Shown here one piece after another: positions 1-6,859 of a stretch of DNA of 37,103 bases. The stretch comes from a bacterium (GTDB lineage: Bacteria; Pseudomonadota; Alphaproteobacteria; Rhizobiales; JAKIUO01). The stretch spans positions 1 to 37,103 of the forward strand of contig JAAETJ010000019.1 in the NCBI GenBank assembly GCA_024228495.1, given 5' to 3'. Made by a program: the position numbers and the translations under genes. Below the pieces are notes generated by a model. It was not told the DNA's origin, searched no databases, and was given only the letters and a program-made list of their open reading frames with translations. Position 1 is the stretch's first letter. Each line of letters starts with the position of its first letter.

Positions 1-1447
1 CATGATTGTCGGCGTAGATGCCATCAACAGCACCCGTTGTCACTGTACCGGCTGTCTGGTTGATGACCATTGAGGCGGTCACATCATAGGCGCTGTTGTA
101 GGCGTTGATGCCGTGGCCGGTCTCACCCGTCACATTGCCACCTACAGTGATCGTCAGACCTTCTGTACCGAAATTGCGTGCATGAATGCCATCATCATTA
201 CCCATCACCGCGCCTGTGCCGGTGGTGATCGTCAGGCTGGTACCGTACAAGTTGAAGGCATAAATACCATCTTTGGTTTGACCTGTCACATTGCCACTGG
301 TGGTAACTGTCAGATACTGTGTTCCAGTGTTATAGGCATAAATACCTCGTTCGTTACCCCACACGTCGCCAGCCGTGTTGATTGTCAAGTAGGTGCCGCG
401 GTAGGCGCCGTAGGCCGAGGCTTGGGCATAAATGCCATCATGTCCAAAACCGTTCACATCGCCGCTTGCCGTGATCGTTATGCCCTCAGTGCCATGACGG
501 CTATAGGCGTAGCTGCGGGCATAAATGCCGTAATTTCCACCGGTCACCGCAGCCGTGCTGATTATCAGGCTGGTGCCATCGACGTTGCGGGCAGCGATGC
601 CATCAGAGTTCGCGGTTACCGCACCTGTCGTGGTAACCATCAAAGAGCCCGTTCCATAATTACCGATGCGGATACCGTTAGAGTCCCCGATAATCACTGA
701 GGAATTATCATCGGTAAAGGCGATGTCCGTGGCGCCGCCATAATTGTTTATCGCTATCGCGTCGTTAAAAACGGTGTGGATGCCAAATCCGGCGATTGTA
801 GTCACATCAACGGTGCCGACGGCGGCCGAAATCGCGAAAGTGCTATCAGTGCCCGGGTTGGCCGCACCAGAACAGGTATAAACACCGGCGGCACCATTAC
901 AGCCTCCAGCCTCAGCCGTACCTGAAACGGTAATTGCCACAGGGGCAGCCGCCATCATGGCAACAGCAAGTGTCCCTGCCGAGGCAGAAGCTGCAAGCCT
1001 GGAAGCCGTGCGGCCAACAATGCAACCGACATCGCTTGCCACTTGTGCACCCAACCCGGCAAAGCCGGTGGAAACCACTCCTGCAAAGCTTGGTGCACAG
1101 GATGCTGCCTGGCCATTAACCTTGGTCATCCGACCGCCGCGCAGCAAAACATCCCTGACGTGTTCAACAAAGTGATTTACACCGTGGGTGATCCTGCGGG
1201 TGAAATCGTCGCCGCCAGTAGGGTTCGTGGTTTGAGGAGCTTCGATGGTCGATGATCTGCCAAAACTATCGGCGTGAATGCCGGAATCGTCACCTGTAAT
1301 GGCAGAGGTGGAATAAGTGTTGGCAGAAATCAGGCCGCCGGTGCCGGAAAGGTAAAAAGTCCCCCCGGATTCTACGGCTGCGAAATCGGTACTGGCCGCA
1401 AGCCTGGCCCTAACGAAATCAGATCGCACAGCCTCAAATGGTATCAT
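1..1447 (-). CDS. Repeat-rich beta-helix surface protein (autotransporter/adhesin-like), N-terminal part
   Basis: The frame stays open on the minus strand from an ATG at 1447 to the window edge (482 codons seen; the C-terminus lies outside). AAGGTGG sits a few bases upstream as a ribosome binding site. From about residue 200 the protein is built of imperfect units of roughly 24-36 residues rich in T, G, N and V, each carrying a G-I-(Y/H/N)-A signature, at about residues 283, 307, 338, 368, 394, 420, 446 and 476. This is typical of right-handed beta-helix passengers of autotransporters. A hydrophobic stretch at about 151-177 ending in A-E-A before G181 looks like a late signal peptide. Methionine 107 is therefore an alternative start that would give a 74-residue extended leader, but it lacks a clear ribosome binding site. 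Residues 30-62 already contain one passenger-like unit ahead of the signal region, which is odd. Role inferred: exported surface or adhesive protein. No beta-barrel is visible because the gene is cut. Confidence 0.75.
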   Translation of the reverse strand, partial: MIPFEAVRSDFVRARLAASTDFAAVESGGTFYLSGTGGLISANTYSTSAITGDDSGIHADSFGRSSTIEAPQTTNPTGGDDFTRRITHGVNHFVEHVRDVLLRGGRMTKVNGQAASCAPSFAGVVSTGFAGLGAQVASDVGCIVGRTASRLAASASAGTLAVAMMAAAPVAITVSGTAEAGGCNGAAGVYTCSGAANPGTDSTFAISAAVGTVDVTTIAGFGIHTVFNDAIAINNYGGATDIAFTDDNSSVIIGDSNGIRIGNYGTGSLMVTTTGAVTANSDGIAARNVDGTSLIISTAAVTGGNYGIYARSYAYSRHGTEGITITASGDVNGFGHDGIYAQASAYGAYRGTYLTINTAGDVWGNERGIYAYNTGTQYLTVTTSGNVTGQTKDGIYAFNLYGTSLTITTGTGAVMGNDDGIHARNFGTEGLTITVGGNVTGETGHGINAYNSAYDVTASMVINQTAGTVTTGAVDGIYADNH

Positions 1448-1611
1448 TTTGTAGCCACCTTAATTCAGTTCTCAAATCGAACCAATTGCTAATCACTCAA
1501 TGAACTACAAATAACTGATTAACCACAAGCTGAAACCTGGTACGAAATTACATGAGCAAAATACTATTATTTATATGCAAAATCAAGGGGGATTCTCTAA
1601 AACACTCCCAA

Positions 1612-1639
1612 AAATTACAAATTACAAATTACAAATTAC
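1612..1639. repeat. Tandem repeat (AAATTAC)x4
   Basis: Four perfect head-to-tail copies of the heptamer AAATTAC occupy 1612-1639 and are followed by a degenerate fifth copy (AAAATTAG). The array lies 39 bases ahead of the transposase-like ATG. It may be a slippage-prone microsatellite or the scar at the edge of a lost insertion. Nothing in the sequence assigns it a function. Confidence 0.9.
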
Positions 1640-1678
1640 AAAATTAGATGACAGGAACCACCAAAACAAGAGGTGTCC

Positions 1679-1828
1679 ATGACGACAGATATTACCATGA
1701 TCGGGCTTGATCTGGCAAAGACGGTTTTTCAGGTTCACTGTGCCGCGCAATACCATGTTGGGCACTCGGTTTGCGTACAATCGTCTCCAGCTCAACCCGC
1801 TGGTCACCATTTGGAAAATTACGGTTAA
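1679..1828 (+). pseudogene. IS110-family transposase, truncated N-terminus
   Basis: The 49-codon frame begins MTTDITMIGLDLAKTVFQVH. This is the characteristic start of IS110/IS1111 DEDD transposases; the D of G-L-D-L-A-K is the first catalytic acid of the RuvC-like domain. AGAGGTG precedes the ATG. After the V-H at about residue 20 the similarity ends, and the frame stops at 1826-1828. Intact members are roughly 300-450 residues, so only the extreme 5' end survives. No other transposase portion was recognised nearby in any frame. It is best read as the relic of an IS110 element lost by deletion. Confidence 0.7.
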
Positions 1829-1967
1829 CCATAGCCCCTTAAGAATCCATTTGTACTCAATCATTAACTTTTTTGGATATTTGGGGATTCGGAGTATAAT
1901 AACTGACTACCAAACATCTGTTTATTGCCGTCGATTATGACACATGCCAGAAACACCTCACTTAAAT

Positions 1968-4139
1968 CTACATAAAGCTATGAGGGTCGATGTCGATGGT
2001 CAGCTTGAGAGAGCTCTTGGGGTGAGGTAATGGTGCCAGCCACTGCTTGACATAGGCCTGCATGTCTACTTCACGCTCCGCCTTGATCAGCAGACGAAAA
2101 CGGGCTCGTCCGCGAATCATGAATATGGGGGCTTCAGCTGGCCCAAGCACCCGCAATTTACTCGAGCGTGGCGCGCGACCAGCCAGCATGCGGGCATAGT
2201 TGGCCGCCTCTGATGTCTGGTTCGACGAGACAATGATCGCGGCCAGCCTTCCGTAGGGGGGCAACGCGCCTTTTTCACGGGCCTCGCCCTCTTGTTGCAA
2301 AAACTGGTCGCGGTCTCCCGATACCATGGCCTGCATAACAGGATGCTCTGGCATATAGGTCTGGATCAATCCGCGCCCAGAAATCGAGGCACGGCCGGCG
2401 CGACCTGTAACCTGCTGCAACAGCTGGTAGGTCCGCTCACCTGCGCGCGGATCGCCGTGAGCAAGACCAAGATCACCATCCACCACACCAACCAGCGCAA
2501 GCCCGGGGAAATGATGCCCCTTGGCCACAAGTTGTGTACCGATGATGATGTCGATCTCACGCGCGGTAATCTTGTCCAGCAAAATGCGCATCTCTTCAAT
2601 ATCGGGAATGAGGTCACTCGACAGGATCGCCGTGCGGGCGTCTGGAAAACGCTCGCACACTTCTTCGGCGACCCGCTCAACGCCGGGACCACAGGCCACC
2701 AGGCTATCTTTCTCATCACACGAGGGACAAATGCGCGGCACGGAATTGCTGTGGCCGCAATGATGGCATGTCAGCTTGTTGTGAAAGCGATGCTCCACCA
2801 GCCAGGCGGAGCAATCTGGACATTCAAAGCGATGACCGCAGGTGCGGCACAAGGTGAGCGGCGCATAGCCCCGGCGATTGAGAAATAACAGGCTCTGCTG
2901 GCCGCGCTCAAATACATTATGCATCTCGGTAACAAGCTTTGAAGAAATCCATTTGCCGCGCTCTGGTGGATCGGCTCGCAGATCAATCGAGACGATATCA
3001 GGCAGTTTGGCTCCCGCATAGCGCTCCGTCAATTTGAGATGGCGATAGCGCCCATTGACTGCATTGACATGGCTCTCAATACTGGGGGTTGCCGAACTGA
3101 GCACCACCGGAATTTTTCCTAGCATAGCACGCACCACCGCCATGTCGCGGCCGTGATAAATCAGCTGGCTTTCTTGTTTGTAGGCTGGTTCGTGCTCCTC
3201 ATCGACAATGATCACGCCAAGATCCTTGAAGGGCAAAAACAGACTTGAACGCGCGCCGATAACGGCTCGAATATCGCCCGACGCCACGCCTCGCCAGATG
3301 CGCCCGCGCTGGACCGGAGAGATTTCCGAATGCCAACCCGCCGGTTGCACCCCAAAGCGCTCATGAAAGCGTTTTAAAAACTGATTGGTGAGCGCAATTT
3401 CAGGCAGCATGAACAGAGTTTGGTGCCCCTCGCGCAACGCCTGCGCGATGGCTTCAAACGCCACTTCCGTTTTGCCAGCCCCCGTGACCCCATCGAGCAA
3501 TAAGGTCTCAAACTTTTGGGCCTTGACCGCTTCATGCAAGCTGGATGCAGCGCTTGCCTGCTGGTCATTCAAGGTGGGGACAGCGAAATCTGGATCAGGT
3601 AAGGTTACTGCTTCACTTGTCATCAGTTCGGCCACCAGAGCGCCCGATTTCATCAAGCCATTGACAATCGCAGCGCTAACATCGGCCGCCCGCGCCAGTT
3701 CTTTTTTGTTCCAGACGCGGTCTCCAGCTACTTGCAACACTTTTTGACGCGCTGGCGTCACCTTGTTGGGAATCTGAGGCCCTAGCCGCACCCCCATTTT
3801 GGGCTTAACGGGAGTAAACGCCGCCCTGGCGCTCATAGCTGAGCGCAAAACCATGCCGCGCGGAGCCATTGTATAGTGAGCCACCCAGTCGATGAACTGG
3901 CGCGATACCAGCGGCATGGGTGGCACATCAAGGCGATCAATGATGGTTTTAAGGCGGGATGAATCAACGGGCTTGCCAGAGCCCCCCACCGCTTCATCAA
4001 GCACCACACCAAGGCGTTCTTTGCTCCCCAAGGGAACACGCACAATATCACCTGGCGCAACCTGCAAATCATCCGGCACCAGATAGTCATAAGACATATC
4101 AATAGCCAGCGGCAAAAGAACGGGAGCAGTACGGGACAT
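1968..4139 (-). CDS. priA: Primosomal replication-restart helicase PriA
   Basis: This 723-residue protein matches the usual PriA length. PriA is a 3'-5' superfamily 2 DNA helicase that recognises abandoned replication forks and D-loops and reloads the replisome. The N-terminal DNA-binding domain is followed by a Walker A motif (GVTGAGKTE), a DEEH Walker B box, and the helicase lobes split by an eight-cysteine zinc-binding insertion made of four C-x2-C pairs (CRTC, CPDC, CHHC, CPSC). The late motif Q-V-x-G-R-A-G-R (motif VI) is also present. It starts at 4139, 244 bp from and divergent to xerC, an arrangement common in alphaproteobacteria. No frame damage is seen. Confidence 0.97.
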   Translation of the reverse strand: MSRTAPVLLPLAIDMSYDYLVPDDLQVAPGDIVRVPLGSKERLGVVLDEAVGGSGKPVDSSRLKTIIDRLDVPPMPLVSRQFIDWVAHYTMAPRGMVLRSAMSARAAFTPVKPKMGVRLGPQIPNKVTPARQKVLQVAGDRVWNKKELARAADVSAAIVNGLMKSGALVAELMTSEAVTLPDPDFAVPTLNDQQASAASSLHEAVKAQKFETLLLDGVTGAGKTEVAFEAIAQALREGHQTLFMLPEIALTNQFLKRFHERFGVQPAGWHSEISPVQRGRIWRGVASGDIRAVIGARSSLFLPFKDLGVIIVDEEHEPAYKQESQLIYHGRDMAVVRAMLGKIPVVLSSATPSIESHVNAVNGRYRHLKLTERYAGAKLPDIVSIDLRADPPERGKWISSKLVTEMHNVFERGQQSLLFLNRRGYAPLTLCRTCGHRFECPDCSAWLVEHRFHNKLTCHHCGHSNSVPRICPSCDEKDSLVACGPGVERVAEEVCERFPDARTAILSSDLIPDIEEMRILLDKITAREIDIIIGTQLVAKGHHFPGLALVGVVDGDLGLAHGDPRAGERTYQLLQQVTGRAGRASISGRGLIQTYMPEHPVMQAMVSGDRDQFLQQEGEAREKGALPPYGRLAAIIVSSNQTSEAANYARMLAGRAPRSSKLRVLGPAEAPIFMIRGRARFRLLIKAEREVDMQAYVKQWLAPLPHPKSSLKLTIDIDPHSFM

Positions 4140-4233
4140 AACGGAATCGGTGGCCTGTTAGCAAAATTTGAAGAATCAAAGAGCAGACTAAAGGCAAAAG
4201 AGAATTTGTTTAACTGTTTTTATGACTCTCCCG

Positions 4234-4308
4234 GTCTTACCCCTTACCCCGCCCCTCTCACCCCAAGAATACGAAGAGGTGGAGAGGATCGGGGTGAGGG
4301 AGTAAGAC
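4234..4308. repeat. Long imperfect inverted repeat between priA and xerC
   Basis: Two arms of about 30 bases face each other across a short spacer. The outer seven bases match perfectly (GTCTTAC at 4234-4240 against GTAAGAC at 4302-4308). The inner parts (ACCCCG, CTCTC and CACC blocks) pair with scattered mismatches. One arm is pyrimidine-only over long runs. The element lies in the divergent priA/xerC gap, so it is not an operon terminator. The CTCACCCCGATCCTCTCC-like core resembles dispersed extragenic palindromes seen in alphaproteobacterial genomes, but copy number cannot be judged from one window. Confidence 0.75.
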
Positions 4309-4383
4309 ACAAATAGAAATCAAAGACATGACACAAATTGCAATGAGCTAAAACAGCCATAACGCAAGAGAAAGAGACCCAAA

Positions 4384-5337
4384 ATGAACCCGTACGTTCT
4401 TGCCATACCTGTATCCCCGCAGGTCACGGATCACATCCAGCGCTTTTTGCGTCATCTGGATACAGAGCGCGGACTGGCAGGCAAAACGCTGGAGGCCTAT
4501 GAGCGCGACCTGCGCCAATTCATGCTGTTTCTTTCCAGCTATCGAGGACAAAGCGTCAGCATTGATATGCTGGAAGCGCTTGATATACGTGGTTTTCGCA
4601 GCTTTCTGGCCCGCCGCCGTGCTGAGGGTGCTTCAAGCCGCTCGCTGGCCCGCACCTTGTCGGCGCTACGCAGTTTTTTTCGTTATCTCAATCATCAAAA
4701 AATTATCGAAAACCAGACTGTGCTAGCCGTTCAAATACCGAAAATTCCCCACAGCGTCCCCAAACCCTTGAGCGAGTTGAAAGCGAGAGATGTCATGAAC
4801 GGAGTCGATCTCGTGCAGTGTAACGGCGCTGACCCCTGGGTGCTGGCCCGTGACAGCGCAGTTTTATTATTGCTGTATGGCTCGGGACTGCGCATATCTG
4901 AAGCCCTCAACCTCAATGTCCAAGACGCTCCGACCCCTACCAAGGATGTCTTGCGTATCAAGGGCAAAGGCAGCAAGGAGCGCATCGTGCCGGTGCTGCC
5001 TGTGGCCAACAAGGCGATCGCCGATTACCTCGCACTTTGCCCCTATGGTAATGAAGGAGTTGATCCCTTGTTCCTTGGCGAAAAAGGCAAGCGTCTGTCG
5101 CCGCGCATCATTCAACTGGTCATGCAACGCCTGCGCGGTGCTCTGGGTCTGGCTGATACCGCCACGCCGCACGCCCTGCGTCACAGCTTCGCCACACACC
5201 TGCTCGGCAATGGTGGCGATCTGCGCGAAATTCAGGAGCTGCTCGGCCACGCCAATCTCTCCACCACCCAGATCTACACGGAAGTCGATCAAAAACATTT
5301 GCTCAAGACCTATCAAGGTGCACATCCAAGAGCTTAG
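4384..5337 (+). CDS. xerC: Tyrosine recombinase XerC
   Basis: XerC acts with XerD at dif to resolve chromosome dimers at division. The 317-residue protein has the N-terminal SAM-like core-binding domain (about 15-100) and the C-terminal catalytic domain. All signature residues are visible: the first R in GSGLRISE, K in GKGSKER, H-x2-R in HALRHSF, H in LLGHANL, and the nucleophilic Y in TTQIYTEVD. This domain order and length fit chromosomal XerC/D rather than phage integrases. The position opposite priA favours XerC over XerD, but the two paralogues are separated only by overall similarity. The start chosen is the ATG at 4384, after GAGAAAGAG. Confidence 0.93.
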   Translation: MNPYVLAIPVSPQVTDHIQRFLRHLDTERGLAGKTLEAYERDLRQFMLFLSSYRGQSVSIDMLEALDIRGFRSFLARRRAEGASSRSLARTLSALRSFFRYLNHQKIIENQTVLAVQIPKIPHSVPKPLSELKARDVMNGVDLVQCNGADPWVLARDSAVLLLLYGSGLRISEALNLNVQDAPTPTKDVLRIKGKGSKERIVPVLPVANKAIADYLALCPYGNEGVDPLFLGEKGKRLSPRIIQLVMQRLRGALGLADTATPHALRHSFATHLLGNGGDLREIQELLGHANLSTTQIYTEVDQKHLLKTYQGAHPRA

Positions 5338-5348
5338 ATGATGATCCC

Positions 5349-5402
5349 GGCTTGTCGAAGTTACCACCGCGCCTCGGAGGCCCCGCGTTAGCGCGACAAG
5401 CC
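5349..5402. terminator. Inverted repeat between convergent xerC and 5413-6393 gene
   Basis: A perfect 9-bp stem (GGCTTGTCG at 5349-5357, CGACAAGCC at 5394-5402) encloses a GC-rich loop with further pairing potential (CGCGCC and GGCCCCGCG parts). It fills the 75-bp gap between two converging genes, where a shared terminator is expected. There is no clear T-run on either side, so a factor-dependent end or an extragenic palindrome is equally possible. Confidence 0.5.
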
Positions 5403-5412
5403 GCGAGACAGG

Positions 5413-6393
5413 TTATTGCCTCACGCCAACGACTGTGCCGCTGAGCTTCTTGAGGGTTTTTGTATCACCCTTGATCGCAACACCCGACAATAGTGCATCC
5501 AGACGATTTAATATGTGCTGTTGCTTGCCTGGCCCCCTGCCCCGCACCGCACGTATCGACCGGACTTTGACCTTTTTCGTCAGTCCTGCGGTCTGAACAG
5601 TTTTCACCGCATCATTATATTTGGCGCACAGGTAAAATTTATTCTGCGGGATCGATGGCACGGGAATCGAAGAAACCGAGATCACCGGTACCCGTGTTTC
5701 CAGCTGGTTAGAAAAATAGTTTTTGCCCTTCAGACTCAACATGGATATGAGCCCGGAGCCACTTTGCTCGCGCAGCTGATAGGCTTTCTTGTAGATCATC
5801 GAAACACTCGCGGCGGTAATATAAAAAAGCTGATCACTATTGGCGCCAAAATCGCCAAACGGGGCGTTGCAAGCCACCATGTTAGATCCGCTATTGCCAA
5901 TAACAGTTGCGATGCTGCGGACAGTCAGCTCGGTCAAATCATCTTTTTTCATATTAAGCTCAAGAAAAGCAGGCACCTTGGCACCAGCGCCAAATTTACG
6001 GTCGACAATCGCTCTGAATATGATGACATCCTTGATACCAACCGTCTTGTTGGCTTCAACAAATGTTGGGCCGAGCAGTTGCAGCTGACCGCTTTTCTTG
6101 TCGATATAGAAATAATTCCCCACCAGACTTTCAATACTTTTTGAAAAATTTGTCACATCGCTGGGGCTCAAAAATGCGCCGCTCTCTATAAAGCTCTGCA
6201 GCGCCTTGATCGAAGCGCTTTTACCTTGCGTGACTGATTTTCCGTTTTTGACCTTGCTCGGCAAGGGCGTGACAAACGCATTACTGAGCCAGCTATCGCT
6301 GTCAAATTGAGCAAATGCTGGCCCGGACTGAAATAAAATCATCGAAAATAGCGAAAACCCAAAAAACCAAATATTTTTAATCTTGCGCAACAT
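5413..6393 (-). CDS. Secreted protein of unknown function
   Basis: I do not recognise this 326-residue protein. It opens with a clear signal peptide: K-rich start, hydrophobic core W-F-F-G-F-S-L-F-S-M-I-L-F, and a cleavage site after G-P-A-F-A at about residue 28. A good ribosome binding site (GAGGGAG) lies 8-9 bases upstream of the ATG at 6393. No further membrane segment is evident, so a periplasmic or secreted location is inferred. Two cysteines (in MVACNAPF and FYLCAKY) could form a disulfide. The middle is mixed and globular; the C-terminal 60 residues are strongly basic (R/K-rich around KVKVRSIRAVRGRGPGKQ). It converges on xerC and is divergent from the MmcQ gene, so it appears to be its own transcription unit. 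Confidence 0.8.
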   Translation of the reverse strand: MLRKIKNIWFFGFSLFSMILFQSGPAFAQFDSDSWLSNAFVTPLPSKVKNGKSVTQGKSASIKALQSFIESGAFLSPSDVTNFSKSIESLVGNYFYIDKKSGQLQLLGPTFVEANKTVGIKDVIIFRAIVDRKFGAGAKVPAFLELNMKKDDLTELTVRSIATVIGNSGSNMVACNAPFGDFGANSDQLFYITAASVSMIYKKAYQLREQSGSGLISMLSLKGKNYFSNQLETRVPVISVSSIPVPSIPQNKFYLCAKYNDAVKTVQTAGLTKKVKVRSIRAVRGRGPGKQQHILNRLDALLSGVAIKGDTKTLKKLSGTVVGVRQ

Positions 6394-6499
6394 AGTCCGC
6401 TCCCTCGCAAAAATTACAGAGTGTTATTTCTCTATAAATGATGGGGGAATTGCTTTAGAATATCAATAGAAAAGAAGTTCTTATAACGGCGAATCCAAG

Positions 6500-6859
6500 A
6501 TGACCTATGAGGAGTTCAATCAGTTTTGCGGCGGACTGATTTCCACCACCCATGTCATTCAGTGGGGCGGCTCGCATGTCTGGAAAGTTGGCGGCAAGGT
6601 TTTCGCGATTGGCGGCTGGGCTGATGATCAACCCGCCTATACGTTCAAAACGTCCGAGATATCTTTTGAGATCCTCAAGGAACAAGAGGGTCTGCGCCCT
6701 GCCCCCTATCTCGCCTCCCGAGGCTTAAAATGGATACAGAATTACGCGCAGCCGGGATTAAGTGACGAGGACCTCAAGGACTACCTCACCCGCTCCCACG
6801 AGCTTGTGGGACAGGGCCTAAGCAAAAAGAAGCAGCGGGAGTTGGGGCTTCCGAATTAG
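6500..6859 (+). CDS. MmcQ/YjbR family DNA-binding-fold protein
   Basis: The 119-residue protein has the layout of the MmcQ/YjbR (DUF419) family. It starts with M-T-Y-E-E-F-N-Q-F-C, has a central W-K-V-G-G-K-V-F-A beta strand, a conserved W-I-Q-N-Y (usually W-V/I-x-L) segment, and a C-terminal L-x-R-S-H-E-L-V helix (family form S-Y-x-L-V). The family adopts a double-wing, CyaY-like fold. Its biochemical role is not established, though DNA binding has been suggested. It is monocistronic here. Its TAG stop overlaps the TAA stop of the converging histidine kinase gene by a few bases. The full family length is present. Confidence 0.88.
   Translation: MTYEEFNQFCGGLISTTHVIQWGGSHVWKVGGKVFAIGGWADDQPAYTFKTSEISFEILKEQEGLRPAPYLASRGLKWIQNYAQPGLSDEDLKDYLTRSHELVGQGLSKKKQRELGLPN

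Larger units (their letters stand above)
1448..1967. other. Intergenic stretch with decayed mobile DNA
   Basis: About 520 bases lie between the surface-protein start and the priA stop. The left part is AT-rich and should hold the surface-protein promoter. It also contains a 7-bp tandem repeat and a truncated IS110-type transposase start, listed separately. Short frames on both strands between 1622 and 1940 overlap the transposase remnant and show no protein character of their own. No terminator was clear. Confidence 0.6.

Noticed and set aside
113-1492. Several plus-strand open frames up to 195 codons
   Set aside because: They are shadows of the repeat-rich minus-strand gene, whose frame gives a clear beta-helix pattern; the plus-strand products have no family features.
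1612-1639. Possible CRISPR or iteron array
   Set aside because: Unit of 7 bp without spacers, four copies only; no cas or rep gene near.
1622-1940. Small frames of 77-80 codons on both strands
   Set aside because: They overlap the IS110-like start and the heptamer array; the heptamer repeat alone creates part of the open frame.
2292-2888. 198-codon plus-strand frame inside priA
   Set aside because: It lies fully inside a well-supported helicase gene on the other strand and shows no motif.
4384-5337. Phage or island integrase
   Set aside because: Length, domain order and position opposite priA indicate the housekeeping XerC; no attachment site, tRNA or phage gene nearby.
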